From the NCBI GenBank assembly GCA_963970005.1, contig CAXAMN010018569.1, positions 1 to 64,000 of the forward strand: 64,000 nucleotides of DNA, given 5' to 3'. Position 1 is the stretch's first letter. Every line of letters begins with the position of its first letter. The notes under the pieces were generated by a model. The model worked only from the letters and a program-made list of their open reading frames with translations, had not been told where the DNA came from and made no database searches. The translations under genes and the position numbers were made by a program. Shown piece by piece: positions 1 to 11,655 of this stretch. Origin of the DNA: Durusdinium trenchii (taxonomy: Eukaryota > Sar > Dinophyceae > Suessiales > Symbiodiniaceae).

Positions 1-127
1 CCAAATCCCTTAAGACCCTCATCATTTGCGTTCCTCTCTTTGGGGGGGTCCCGGGGTCCCGTGCCAAGTTCCAATGTTCCAAGACGTCTGTTCCCGAAAT
101 CAATTCCATCCATCATCTTCCCCAAAC

Positions 128-234
128 CCAAACGCAACTAATGGGACTGCCATATATGCCACATAGTGGGCTGGTTTGGGGGGTCAATGTAGGCATATAT
201 ATTCCAGTCCCATGGAGTGTATGGGAAATGGAGT
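128..234. repeat. Family A TIR element
   Basis: Family A is about 100 bases long with ends like CACTCCATGGGACTGCCATA and an inner TGCCTACATTGACCCC. This copy has a good right end and a weaker left end. Confidence 0.8.
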
Positions 235-463
235 CGTCACGCGTGGTGAACCCCCCCGCTTCGCAAACGTCTTCCGCTTCGCGTGCAACCGACTGATGTG
301 TGGACGTAGCCCCCCTTTCCCCGTGCTGGCTTCGCGGGTGAAGGGAGGGCTTGTCCCATATTTGGCTGTGGGTCGAAACCAGGATACCTTGGTTGACTTA
401 CCATGCTACAATGTAAATTGTAGCCTTTGGGGCTTCAGGTCTTGACCCAGCCATATCCCAAAC

Positions 464-560
464 ATTCCCAAACACTCCATGGAACTGCAATTCTATGCCT
501 ACATGGATCCCTTTTCAACCACCCTCAATGTAGGCACCAATTGCATACACCCTTACAAGT
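464..560. repeat. Family A TIR element, divergent
   Basis: Left end CACTCCATGGAACTGCA is clear; the right end is degraded. Confidence 0.6.
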
Positions 561-796
561 TCCAGTTCGACGATGTTTCGCCCCACTTTCAGGCAAAAAG
601 GAAGCTCGTTTTGTTCAACCCCCCCCAAAAAAACATGTCTTAAACTGTGTCTTCAATGGTCCCTCGACTCCCCCCAAGTCAGTCGTCTTACATGGTCCCG
701 ACTCCCCAAATCGTCCCCTCATGGTCCCGTCCCTAGACTCCTGGAGTCCATTGTGGAGTGTCATGAGATCTCCCAAGCTCTTCCCCACTCCCACAG

Positions 797-955
797 CTCG
801 GCTTCGCAGCGACCTCGCCTCCTGCGCTGCGTAGCGTCCAGACTCCTGACAGCGCAGCGCGTCCAGCGACGGCGACTGCGACGTCGGAGTCGCTAGACGA
901 ACCCTTATCGCCGCCCGCAGGAAGCAATCCGGATCCTGCGGTTTGGGCGAACTGC
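797..955. other. GC-rich coding-like island, strand unclear
   Basis: On the plus strand a good acceptor (CTTCCCCACTCCCACAG) is followed by LGFAATSPPALRSVQTPDSA then ATATATSESLDEPLSPP. On the minus strand the same bases read GGDKGSSSDSDVAVAVAGRA within a 102-codon frame. Both are Ser/Ala/Pro-rich, so the strand cannot be decided from composition. Confidence 0.35.
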
Positions 956-2129
956 AGGCTGTTTTGGACCTGTTTCTTGGGACCCTGCGCTGTTTTGACA
1001 GCAGGCATTTGGAACACCTTCACTGGCTTCTTGGGTTCCATGAATGATTCTTACCCAAAGGCTCAGAAAGGACCCTCATAGCTAGGGTTTTGACCCTCAC
1101 AGCCAGGGTTTGGGACCTCAAACATGTATATTATATATAGCAGTTTGAGGGTCCATGAGCCTCTGTGTAGGACAGATCTTCTGAATCCGATAAGGACGGT
1201 ATACCTTCAAACGTCATCGTGCCTTCATCCAAGCTGCCGACTCTCCAGCACCCGACGACTCTATAGAGGTCTATGGTGGCTTTTGCAGACTTTGTCAGGT
1301 TGCAGGTGGTGACCTGTGAAGTCGGGTTGCTGGTATGGATCAGCTTTTTTAAAAATGCAGCCGCCTAGACTAGATTGCTTGGAAAGTGTAGTGTAGTTTT
1401 CCCTCGACCCCGATGACCTCGAGCATGAACCAGTGGAAACAAATAGAGTAATACAGCCACAGGGATGCATGGTCAGCTCCTGGCTTAACCTATCCATAAT
1501 CCCTAGCAGGCCCTAGCATACTGTTACTCTAGCCTTCAAAAACATTCTAATTAGCAAGGTTGGTCTGGTTTTGTAGTCTAACATCCTTACCAAAACAGTG
1601 GTCCTCGGTGAGACCCATCAAATCGAATTCTGAAGGCCATTGTCTGTTTCAACCAGATGTTCATGTCGAGTTTGCTTGTGAGGCTCTTCAACATGTTCAT
1701 CTTTGGAAGGCAAATGGCACCCTTATGAAAGATCAACTTACCAGGATGGAGAAGTCTTTCAAACCAACCTAACCTATGCAGCTCAGAAATGGTCCAAAGT
1801 GGTCTTTTTGCGCCGTCCACGCAAATAGGAACACTACCTATATAATCTATATAGCTACAACCACGTTAGCATCATACCGTGTCATACACCAAAAAGACAG
1901 AGAACAAGCGCGCAAACGACCTACCAAACCCCCTTCTCTTCCGCCAGCACCACAAGCAGCCGGAAAAGAAGCGCCTGGAGGGACTCGTAGTAGTTGGGCA
2001 ATTCCAAGGTGTTGGTGCAGGTGTGCGCCTCGCTTTTGGTCCCCCCACCTCCGACCCACCATCGTCCCCGCTTCGAACATGGTGAAGCGAACTTTCCACC
2101 GGAAAAAGGATTAAAAAACAGGTGATATT

Positions 2130-2215
2130 CTGCTGGCGAACTGCTGGCGAACCTTGCTGGAACCTGCTGGACCCTGAACCCTGCTGAACCCTGAACCTGC
2201 TGGAAAAGCATCATT
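2130..2215 (+). repeat. Short tandem repeat of CTGCTGG(A/C)(A/C)
   Basis: CTGCTGGCGAA, CTTGCTGGAACC and CTGCTGGACCCTGAACC units follow each other with drift. Confidence 0.8.
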
Positions 2216-2358
2216 GGACCCTGCTGGCCAACTGGAGGGGTCAAAACATGTCAAAACCCTGCGCTTATAGCACGGGGTTGGACCCCCACCAAAACCTTCA
2301 ACGGATGAGGGCACACGATTCGGGCTAGCTCTATAGCCATAGATTTTGTCGATTACCC

Positions 2359-2400
2359 ATCACCCATACACTCCATGGGACTGGAATATATGCCTAACTG
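2359..2400 (+). repeat. Family A half element
   Basis: One end only (CACTCCATGGGACTGGAATA). A second half end lies at 3293-3345. Confidence 0.6.
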
Positions 2401-2864
2401 GGAGTCATGACACCGGCAAAACCAACGGTTTTGTTTCCCCACTGAAAATGAACAGAATCAACGAGCACTGCAGGGGTGAACCTAGCAGGAATTCCAATTC
2501 ACCCACATCCATGTTGCTGGGAGTCCCAGTTCCAGTTAAAACCACAGGCTTCCAAACCCTGGTTCCTCAGAAAATAGAGTGGTAGCTCGGATCCACTGAG
2601 TATAGTCTAGTTATATATATATATATCTACACTGACCCCTCAAAATCCCTCACCCCAATGGTAGGAAACTACGCCAGCTATCCATGAACTTACAATAACT
2701 GGTGGGACAGTAAAATATTTCCTTGCCTATACCCTGGGAGTCAAAGACTATATAAAAAGAATGGTCTGACTAGGTGACCCAAGTCTGAGAATATCCTTTA
2801 CATCAGTCGGTCAAAATATCGTCGAACTGGACTTCTAGGAAAGGATTTGTGATACCTTGCTATA

Positions 2865-2954
2865 TAATGTAGACTCTTGATTAATAAACCCGCCTTTGAA
2901 GAGGATGTTCAATTCAAATGGCGGGGTTACTATGGTCCTCACAAGTCTACATTA
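2865..2954. repeat. Family D TIR element
   Basis: Ends TAATGTAGACTCTTGA and CAAGTCTACATTA, body GTGAAGAGGATxTTCxAxTTCAAATGG. A one-end remnant lies at 11465-11500. Confidence 0.8.
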
Positions 2955-3000
2955 CTATGGACCCCTGAAATCCCTGATTGGTCAATTGAGTCCGTGTCCA

Positions 3001-3055
3001 CGACCGGGCACCGGTGTCGGGTGCCCGGTCGAGGTGGCAAACGTCGCTGCGACGT
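3001..3055. repeat. Two adjacent perfect hairpins
   Basis: CGACCGGGCACC (3001-3012) pairs with 3020-3031 across a 7-base loop; ACGTCGC (3041-3047) pairs with 3049-3055 around one T. Confidence 0.9.
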
Positions 3056-3588
3056 GGCACAGGCGACGTGGCAGAGCAAGACTACACATACACACCATGA
3101 CCCATCCCCATTTGGGTTTAGATTTGGGGAACTCGTTGTGACACCCTTGTGACACCAAAGTTCACTTCATTTGACCCTGCCCCAAGCTGAGCCCCAAACA
3201 ATTGTTCGGGCTCAGGCCTTAAGTCACAAATTCTAGCCGAGGGATCAGTGCCAGGTACCATCCACCGAAGGGTTTTTTTGCTACAGACTCGGACACTCAT
3301 GGGACTGCCAACATATGGCCTACAGTTGGTGATTCTTGGTGGTGAATGTATTTACCGGCGCCAGCATGGAGCCGTCTAACGGACTGCAAGAGAGGGACTG
3401 CAAAGAAGTGGAGGAATCCAACCAAAAAGCTCCTCCCTTTCTCCGATACATTTCGAGCAACATCCAGGCAACTGGCCTGCGGCAACTTGCCCAGCATCTC
3501 CACGTGCCTCGGGAACCGAGAGATGTCCAGCGCCGGTCTTGTTCGCTGCTTCCGAAGACTTGGAACCATGGATATACCAATTGGATAT

Positions 3589-3675
3589 ACCAACAGAGGT
3601 TGAAAGACCTGAACTAGGACCCTGGTCTGTGGTACATATGGGATGGGCTATAGGGTTCTGACCCACCTCTGTTGG
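3589..3675 (+). repeat. Family B TIR element
   Basis: Family B is 85-105 bases with ends CCAACAGAGGTT and its complement and an inner GACC-TGAACTAGGACC box. This copy is flanked by ATATA on both sides. Confidence 0.9.
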
Positions 3676-4358
3676 ATATAGAGAGCCCCAAGCAACATAA
3701 GGTCTATGCACAGCTGGGGGAACCTTTTGCTGAGTCCCGCATAGGTGGCTTTGGAGCAGGAATGTCAGTCTCATTTTCGACCAACCTAAGACCTGTGGTG
3801 TTCTGTTTGTCCCTCATTTTGGTGGCGGTATTCTTCATACCCATGGCCCATGTCACGTAAGCTTGATCCATTCACATCCATCTCTGGTCCATGTCTGGTG
3901 CCTGGTCTTTCATCAATTTGAGATGAACACCTAAGTGATGAGTCACTCTCGAAGTCCAATCTGAGAGGAGCAAACCCTGAAGCATCCTCACACCCTTGAA
4001 CAGCAACATCAGTGCACCATACATACTTTGAGTGCTCCATGCAGTTGTGCTGGTTGGAGCCGGAGCAGGTATCTACCATTGCCCTAAGTCAGTCTACTGA
4101 TGGACAGGTTCCGGCAGCTGAAATGCCTTGAACGCTAGAAAAAGGAAAACGCTTTGCAAAGCCACGCAGAAACTCTCCACCAAGACTCTGGTGGCATCTA
4201 ATAGAGACCTCCCCCAAGAGTCCATGACTGGATCCACAAAGCGGCTTTCTGGGGTGGAGTCCAGCAGGTTCCAGGGTCCTTTCAAACCATTCAGGACATC
4301 GGACCTGCTTGGGGGATCCCGGTGTGAATTTCCGGTGCGGGTGAGACCCTCCCCATCC

Positions 4359-4444
4359 CAAAGAGGTAGCCAGTGACCTGAACTAGGACCCGGAAAACCA
4401 GGAGTACCCATAGGATAGTCAGGGTTCTGACCCACCTCTGCTGG
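4359..4444 (+). repeat. Family B element
   Basis: AGAGGTAGCCAGTGACC left end, CCCACCTCTGCTGG right end. Confidence 0.85.
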
Positions 4445-4564
4445 ATTTTGGAGGAAATGGGCACGAGGATCGGGTCCGGGTTTCACCGGACCCATCGCCG
4501 CCGCTTCTCGCGTGCTCCGCCTTTCAATCCGTCCCGCCCTCCGAATCGGGTTTCTTCGAGTCAA
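4420..4564 (-). other. Possible coding segment, basic
   Basis: A GC-rich minus-strand stretch starting at ATG 4564 reads MTRRNPIRRAGRIERRSTRE then AAAMGPVKPGPDPRA. It stays open for 156 codons by running into a family B element, so only the first 45 residues are of interest. Confidence 0.2.
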
Positions 4565-4999
4565 AGGAGCTCATCTTTGGTGAAGGCACTGAAAGGCATT
4601 TGAACCTCAGGGCATTGACCCTGTGAGCTTCGTGAGGCTTTCCTTTCATAAAACAATGAGAAAACTGCGTACCATTGCGTAATACCCAAGTGGTATCTCC
4701 ACTGTTTCGCGCTGGCACTGCTGTGCTGCACAGGCACCTTTGCGTGCGTTTCCCTGTCCTGTGCGTGTGCCCCATGGGACCTGGACAAAGGGTTCGGCCC
4801 CTTTGGTGTGGATCACTGAGGTCGAACGCTGACGCCTGAAACAACTGAACTCTCTCCCAAAAACGTGTCCACCTTCCTAGCTAGGAAGGAGGATATATAG
4901 GATTCCAATACGCCCACCAGGACGGACTTCTTCCCTCACCAGCTGTTGTACTGTATACGGACCGGATGTTTATATAACATATATATATATATATTATAG

Positions 5000-5103
5000 A
5001 TCCCATACTCTCCAATGGGCTGCCATATATATATATGCCTACATTGACCCCCCCTGGCACCACCCCAATGTAGGCATATATGGCATGGAGCGTCTGGGCA
5101 TGA
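5000..5103. repeat. Family A TIR element
   Basis: Both ends readable around CTACATTGACCCC and CCCAATGTAGGCATATATGG. Confidence 0.8.
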
Positions 5104-5262
5104 GACCAGGTCAATAAGACCAGGTCAACCGTCAACCGGTCTTGGACCAGTCATTGGACGTAGAGACCTAAAGAGGCCTTTGACGTGGGGAAGAGGCAGG
5201 TGACCGGCGATCCAAAAGAGCTCCAGGTTGGCCAGGAACACCCCGACATGCAACTTCATGAC

Positions 5263-5363
5263 CCTAAAGATCCAAGTACCTTCTCAGAAGGTGATTGGAG
5301 ACACTGTTATGTTGGTTTGGAGGGTCCAAGTGCCTTCTGAGAAGGTACTTGGATCCCTAGGGT
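5263..5363. repeat. Family C TIR element
   Basis: Family C is about 100-110 bases with ends CCTAGGGATCCA(G/A)GT and its complement and an inner GGAGACACTGTTATGT. A partial copy lies at 8560-8618. Confidence 0.85.
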
Positions 5364-5879
5364 GACATGGTTTCCGATGGGTCATGGCACCGGAAAAACA
5401 AAAGGAAAGAACGCTTCACCAGAATAGACTAGACTAAAGAGGTCAGAACTTTAACTTGACCGTTTAAAGAAGGTGATTTCAAAAGAGCCGTGGCGAGGAC
5501 AGGGGCTTGGGCCGAGGACGAGGACATGTGAGACCTATTGATGGTCAATCCAAGTTAGGAGGCTGTTCTTCGAATCAGAGGGTGTGATGATATGGTGGTG
5601 GGTACATGTGGCCATCGTGTTCCGAGTCCCCATCTGTTCTTCTGATGGGTGTCCTAGGATATAAACCTAGACCATCCACGAGACTAGAATGGTTCAATAT
5701 ATTAGAGGTCATAAACGGTGTCAACCATAAGATACATAACCCATTGATGACCCCATTCCAGAGGTGTTCTAAGATGAAACACTTTATGGTAGAATATGGT
5801 AGATTGGGACTGGTCTGACTGGATGAACCACGAAACTCTTCCAATCCCAATGGAGTGTCTCAAACGAACCCGGGTGCGC

Positions 5880-5990
5880 CATCCGTTCTCAGAGCGCCAT
5901 CCGAGGCACCGTCAGCTGTTCCGTGCCCGGCTCGGGGGGCACCTCGCTACGGAGAGGCGGCGTCGACGTCAGAAAACAGCTCCATGATAT
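5880..5990. other. GC-rich coding-like island
   Basis: The plus strand reads GAPSVLRAPSEAPSAVPCPA; the other frames are basic and less likely. A TTCTCAG within it could be an acceptor. Weak. Confidence 0.2.
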
Positions 5991-6535
5991 TCATGGGGTT
6001 GGAGTCAGGGGGGTGGCAAGGGGAGGTCAGGGTAGTGACCCTATGAGATAAGCTTTTGGATCTGTTTGGGAAAACGCCCAGTTTCTTGGAAGCAAAAAAC
6101 TCAAGTCGACTCAAGTCGACTCGAGTGTGGTTCCGACCAGTTGGTAGGGCTAAAGTCGTGTTGGGTGACACGAAAGTGAGGTGTTGTGAGTGCCGAGAAG
6201 GGGGTGAACTTGATCAACGGCCCAACTGCAGTTGGAAAAGGTTTCCGGTCTAATGTGTATCACTACAAATTTGTGGAGATGTTCAGCCTAACACCCCTTG
6301 AAGCGTGGGGACATTGATTGTTTGAGGCCCAGTCCAAACGCGTTCACGGTCTTCTTAACATGTTTTATAATATGAAACCGTAACTTCAGCGCCTGTAGAC
6401 CACATGGAACTCCGCCCGAAAAAATAAAAAAGAAACGCGCTCGACTCCGGGAACGACTCGGAAAACGCCGGGTTTTGCACGGCGACCGATTCGACAGATT
6501 CTGAAGGTCGGGGGCCGTCGGCGGTTTGCACCCCC

Positions 6536-6642
6536 AACAGAGGTTGAAGGACCGGGCCATAGGACCCGGAACACCTGGCGGATCCCGATCCGCCTGGGAT
6601 AGCCGAGTCGGGCGTCGGGTTCTGACCCACCTGGCCCTGACC
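6536..6642 (+). repeat. Family B element, young subfamily
   Basis: Nearly identical to the reverse complement of the copy at 54264-54372. Its right end (CCCACCTGG) is shortened. Confidence 0.9.
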
Positions 6643-6714
6643 AAAACACCACCAGTCGCCGTCGCGCGAGGTGGCGAGTGGCGTGCTCCATCCGGTGAGC
6701 TCCCCGGTTAGTCC

Positions 6715-6778
6715 GGTTCCACGGACAGCCGCGACACCGCGGAGATGCGCGACACGCGGTGCGGACGCGCCTCGATGC
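6715..6778 (-). CDS. Candidate exon
   Basis: After acceptor TTCGTCACAG the minus strand reads IEARPHRVSRISAVSRLSVE. An in-frame TAA follows at about 6708, so the exon would have to end at a non-GT donor such as CCG|GACTAA; GA donors are known in dinoflagellates. Upstream AAGAAGAAGTTC fits a pyrimidine-poor branch region, which is a weakness. Confidence 0.35.
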
Positions 6779-7360
6779 CTGTGACGAACATCAAGAACTT
6801 CTTCTTCCTCAGTCACGAACATCTGCAGGGCTCGAAAGCCGCGGCGGGATTGGAACCATGGCCATTGTGCCAGATCCGTACAAGAAGAAACCTCTCCAGC
6901 ATGTTGCCAGTTGCAATGTCCTGCCCAAACCTTAGACCTTTAACATCCTTTAACACTATACAAAGGTCTGCTTCCTGTGTGCCTTGTGCCTTTGAATACT
7001 CCAATACCACCCTTGTTGCCCAGAGTACACCCAATGTTCAACTGCATGCTCTCTCTCGGCTATAGGCTATAGGTACTGATAGCTTACGGCAGGCAGTGAT
7101 GAACTCATGTAAAAACCAAGTTTTGTAACTTCCATACAACTATAAGTGTTGTACATTCCATTAATTATACGTATAGAGTTTTATAAGTCCTGTAAACCAA
7201 CGCCAAGTCACCAAGTATAGCTCCAATAGATCAAGACTTGAAGATAGCCCCCCCCTGTCTTCGCAAAAACTCGGTCCATCGGACGGCAGCAAAGAGAGCC
7301 CTACTCCTCAAGTGCATACTCCTCAGCTAGCTCAGAGCTACTGAAACCCTTCAGGGTGAT

Positions 7361-7726
7361 TCAGCGCCCCCAACTAACACGGCCACCTGGCCGCCGGATC
7401 CCACCCCGGATGGCCCTGCAGGGTCGGAAGTAGTCACTGTCCACAGCCTGGAAAACCCAGTCCCAGAAAGAGTTCTGGATGGAACGAAACCCAGTCCCAG
7501 CGATTTCCGATGTTTTCTGGATCATATTTGCCATATTGGGTGATGATCGTTGCGGAAGCCAGTGTCTGTGATGCTCAGGCTGAGGATGTTCAGTCTGAAT
7601 CCACGCTTGATCAGTGCACGCCGCCATGGATTCGTCATGGATTCGATCCTTCAATGAAAGCAACGCAAAGTAATCCAGGTCTTCTCTTTTTAAGGCTTCA
7701 ACATTTGCGCGGGTGATCCTGGGCAC
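7361..7726 (-). CDS. Candidate coding segment of 121 codons
   Basis: The minus frame opens with MPRITRANVEALKREDLDYF and continues ALLSLKDRIHDESMAAC. The first 80 residues are protein-like; the last 40 (PCRAIRGGIRRPGG) look less so. No splice sites could be chosen with confidence, so the ATG at 7726 is only the first Met of the frame. Not recognised. Confidence 0.4.
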   Translation of the reverse strand: MPRITRANVEALKREDLDYFALLSLKDRIHDESMAACTDQAWIQTEHPQPEHHRHWLPQRSSPNMANMIQKTSEIAGTGFRSIQNSFWDWVFQAVDSDYFRPCRAIRGGIRRPGGRVSWGR

Positions 7727-8067
7727 TCGCTTGCATCACGTCAATCGCTGAGCTATTGCAAGCAGAGTGGGACTCGTGGGTGCAAGATGTGCCAGCGACA
7801 AAGCTTTTGCCATTCGACAACTGGCAAGTCAGCTGTGTTGGGCGTTCCAAAGTGCTCTGATGAGTGCTCGTGGAAGTTCACGAATGCAATGCCACTGCCT
7901 CTGTGCCTCTGTGCACAAACAAAACCGCGATGGTTTGAGTCCTCTTTCAGAAGCACATGTGGCATCAGTAAAGCCACGGGCGAAGCCGTGCCTCCGTTTG
8001 GCGTAGCAGTCTTCGCCGTGCCGTCTCAGTCTCTGGAGGTCTCATGTGTTAAAAGCCTCATATATCC

Positions 8068-8178
8068 CCTAGGGATCCAGTCGTACCTTCTCAGGTTGGG
8101 TGATTGGAGACACTGTTATGTAGGTGCCAGGAGGGTCCAGTCATACCTTCTGAGGTTCGGTACGACTGGATCCCTAGG
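8068..8178. repeat. Family C element, best-preserved copy
   Basis: Ends CCTAGGGATCCAGTCGTACC and GGTACGACTGGATCCCTAGG are exact complements. Confidence 0.95.
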
Positions 8179-8980
8179 AATCCTCATATGAGTTTGGTCC
8201 AGACGTCGTGACTTCAGATCCCATATTCGTCTTTGATGTTTTCAAAGAGAGCTTGAACAGCCCTTTTTCGCCCATCCATCCTATGTACCACTACAGGGTC
8301 CAATATGGTCTCTCAACCTCTCTTGGTTTACTACCTGGGCAACGTGCAAATCATCCGGTCCCTCATCCCTGGTCCCTTGATTCACCAAGGCCGAATGCCA
8401 GCCATGACTCGGCTGGAGCGCCTATGGTAGTGGTGTGGGAGCGGGAGTAAAATGAGTCAAAACGGAAGTTCTGGAAACGCACCAGAAAAATGACCGTCTT
8501 TCCTGTCGACACGCGCAAAAGGAAGAGTCCATGGGTGTTGAGAAGGCAATATCTTTGATAAGGAGACACTGGTTTGGAGGGTCTTGGTCCAAGTACCTTC
8601 TGAGAAGGTACTAGGGAAACAGGGAGATCTCTCAAACCCCACCTGGAAGAAGGACAATAGACTAAACAAACATATTCAAACCATCCCAAAACCCATTGGT
8701 TGGGGTGTCTCCCTATGAACATTTACACACCCCGTTGTCTCTCTGGAACTCACATGTAAGAGGGCAGTTCACCCTGTTTCATCCCACCACTCTTCCTGTT
8801 CGCGATGTCACCGGTGGACGCCGGGCGTCGTTCGTCCCTTCCTTTCTGCTCCGACATGAACAAACATCCCTAATAGCCTACTGACAGGTGCGTCGAAAGC
8901 AGGGAATGAGGTGGCTGGATCCAATAGAATCTCTATTGGGGGCGAAACTTCCCTTATTCCCTACGAGTCGCACCAGTCAG

Positions 8981-9086
8981 CCTAGGGATCCAGTCGTACC
9001 TTGTCAGGTCCGGTGAATGGAGACTAGGCGCCATTGTCGGGCCCAGTCGTACCTTCTGAGGTTCGGTACGACTGGATCCCTATAGG
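8981..9086. repeat. Family C element
   Basis: Ends as in the 8.1-kb copy, centre different (GAATGGAGACTAGGCGCC). Confidence 0.9.
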
Positions 9087-9135
9087 GCATGTCAGGGACC
9101 GGACCGAACCCTCCACCTCTCACATTCCTGAGTGC

Positions 9136-9283
9136 CAGAGGTTGAAGGACCGTAAACAGGACCCTACTGGGGGACCCATAGGATAGCACGAACAAAGATA
9201 TCAGGTAGCAGACCACCAAGTGGACACATTAATGTGTACCAAAGGGGTGTCCAGGTTATAGGGTTCTTCAACCTCTGTTGGTG
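9136..9283 (+). repeat. Family B element with internal extra sequence
   Basis: Family B ends 148 bases apart; about 60 extra bases lie after GGATAGCACG. Confidence 0.7.
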
Positions 9284-9317
9284 GGTAGGGAATGGTAGGG
9301 ATGTCTGATGGGCTCAC

Positions 9318-9414
9318 CGGCGAACCGTGCACCGGCGGCCAGGCCGAGAGTCTCATCCTTCGACAGAGCGTCCAAGACCGCGTGGAAGGCCTTGCGGAAG
9401 ACCACGGCGCAGTG
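9318..9414 (-). CDS. Candidate exon
   Basis: Acceptor CACCATCAG and consensus donor GCCG|GTGAGC bound 97 bases reading HCAVVFRKAFHAVLDALSKD then ETLGLAAGARFA. This is an amphipathic helix with very clean splice signals and is the most convincing exon of the left third of the window. No family recognised. Confidence 0.55.
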
Positions 9415-10204
9415 CTGATGGTGCCAAGGCAGCTATAGTTTAAGGAGAAATCCTTAGGACATTCATGTATGATGACATGTGAAATGACACCATTTCTGAC
9501 CTGAGGGTCATTTTCACGGGGTCAATGCAACACGTAAGACTTCCATACATGGATGCTCTGGGAATTCATCTGAGCATTTACGTCCCCGTCTCATGCGTGT
9601 GTCGGAGAAGCGCGCGTCTCATGCTGCACGCTGTGCATGTATGTCGCCATCGGCTGGATATCGTCGGTCATGTCGATCATCGAAGCTGTGGACATGTTCG
9701 ACTGGACAACTCGGGGGAAGACTATCGCTGAATTCCTTCGAATTGACCCATTCAGCACGAGAGACTCTGAGTGAAAAGAATTCTTCGGATGAGTTACTCG
9801 TTCGTGTTTGAGAACCAGGACCGAACCCGTCAATGACCAAACTTGAGATTCAAACCGAAACAAACTGGAAATGCGCACCTATGAGTGAAGAACGAATGAA
9901 ATGAAGTTGCCTCATTCGGTTGTTCTTTTTCCCATCGTTTCTGGTTGAAGCTCTAAGACAACTCTGTGTGCTTCGTTTTGACACGTGTCTTCATCCATCG
10001 AACAAATGAATTGGTCAAAGGGAACATCTGCAGGAACCCCACTATGTGGGGGTGAAACCCATGGGTTCCTGAAGATGGTCCCTTCAACCCTTGCATTGAG
10101 ATCGGAATCTTCGGGGAAATCTCTCAGGTGAAACAATGAGACTCCAGTAGGACGACTGTCACGAACTTTTGAAGGTCCTGGTTGAGGTCACAAAACGATG
10201 TCCA

Positions 10205-10306
10205 GGCCCCCCCAAACGCTCCATGTATGGAATGTATGCCTACATTAATTGGAGTGGTTTTGGGAACAATGTAGGCATATATTCCAGTCCCATGGAGTGT
10301 ATGGGT
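10205..10306. repeat. Family A TIR element
   Basis: Ends CCAAACGCTCCATG and CCCATGGAGTGTATGGG; directly followed by a family E element. Confidence 0.85.
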
Positions 10307-10315
10307 AATCTATCT

Positions 10316-10424
10316 ACCAGGTTCTTCAAAGTGAGCGAACTTGATCCCCTGGTTGGTTCGGTCACCAACAGGCCTGGAAATGGTCACTGGATGGGACTCC
10401 AAAAAGGTCACTGAAGAAGCTGGT
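10316..10424. repeat. Family E inverted-repeat element
   Basis: CAGGTTCTTCAAAGTGAGC left, GGTCACTGAAGAAGCTGG right, with CCTGGTTGGTTCGGTCAC inside. Confidence 0.8.
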
Positions 10425-10462
10425 AGGTCCTTGAAGGAGGGCTCTTTCAACATGCCCTTATA

Positions 10463-10552
10463 CCAACAAAGGTTGAATGACCCGAATTAGCCTATACCAT
10501 AAGTACCCCAGTGGGGGTCCTATGGTCCCGGTCACTGGCATACCTCTCTTGG
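10463..10552 (+). repeat. Family B element
   Basis: CCAACAAAGGTTGAATGACC and ACCTCTCTTGG ends. Confidence 0.8.
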
Positions 10553-10942
10553 TAAAGCCTGAGAACCGAACTAGATCGACTTCACAAACACTGGCGAGAG
10601 TCACAGTCACAAGCGGAGCTGTTTTGGAGCGTCAACCTGTTTTCGTTTGGAGCGTTGCGGAGTCGACCGTGGAGCACAACTCTGCACAAGGGTTCTGACC
10701 CGTTCGTGTCACTGGAGACATCATATACCTGGATCTGACCTGTCTATGACCAGTTTCCGCCATAAGAAACAGCCAAGTTAGGCTGAACCTTCGCCACTTG
10801 CTCCAGGTCAGATCCAAGCTATGACCCCAGGTCAGCTCCACTCACGATATATCTCTTCTATGTGAACTCTCAGCACTTAACGGCAGCAGTGACATCCGAG
10901 TTCGGCGAACTCGCGAACCGGTGAACCGTTCCCGGCCTCCAC

Positions 10943-11008
10943 CAGTGGCTGACACTCGCTGACGTCATCCTCGAAGACCACGCGGAAGATCTGCCTGAGC
11001 CCCATGTC
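10943..11008 (-). CDS. Candidate exon
   Basis: After CGACGTTTCGC...GTGCAG the minus strand reads DMGLRQIFRVVFEDDVSECQ and ends at a donor-like CACTG|GTGGAGG. It is one of a run of minus-strand exon candidates at 9.3, 10.9 and 11.7 kb, which probably belong to one transcript. No domain recognised. Confidence 0.5.
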
Positions 11009-11655
11009 CTGCACGACGTTTCGCGACGTGTCGCGTGTCGCGTGACGCGTGGCGTTTCTGAGCCGTGGCGTGGCGTTTCTGCGCCGTGCAGAAGTAGCCG
11101 GGTCAATCAGGGATGGGGCAGGTGGGCGGATGTTTTTTTCGGTTTTTGGGCGCTTCGGCAGCTTTGAGTTGACAGAAGTGGCATGTTGAAAAAAGACCAC
11201 AGGAGTAAATATATACTTGAAAGAACACCTGTCAACCTGCCCTCCGTTGGGCGTGAGCAACCAGCTTACCGAGACTTGCCAAGACTCGAGTCAAATAAGC
11301 GATCGAAGACATCTACCAGTTAGAAGGCATTGTTCAAATTCGTGGCGTGGTGCCTAAATCACATATTCAGCCAAAAAATAGACTTTAAACAAAAGCACCC
11401 TCTTCACGTCCAATCCCTGATGAATCCTCAAGCTTAAGGAATGGATGTTTCACCACACCTCGACAATAATGTAGACTCTTGATTAGCAAAATCGGCCCAT
11501 ATGAGAGCTTTCATAATCCAAACCGGTTTTCTTGGCCAAGAGACCTACCATGACTTGGAAAACTCCGGTACTCACTTGAAGTCTGGCCAGAATCGTATCC
11601 ATCCCTTAGTCTGGAAGAAGTAGGGCCGTCCCAAAACGTCCCGGCCACGCAACAC

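Larger units (their letters stand above)
1042..2860. other. No gene seen
   Basis: Only scattered short frames of chance type, one short tandem repeat and a family A half element. Sequence is of mixed composition with no exon-like island. Confidence 0.5.
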
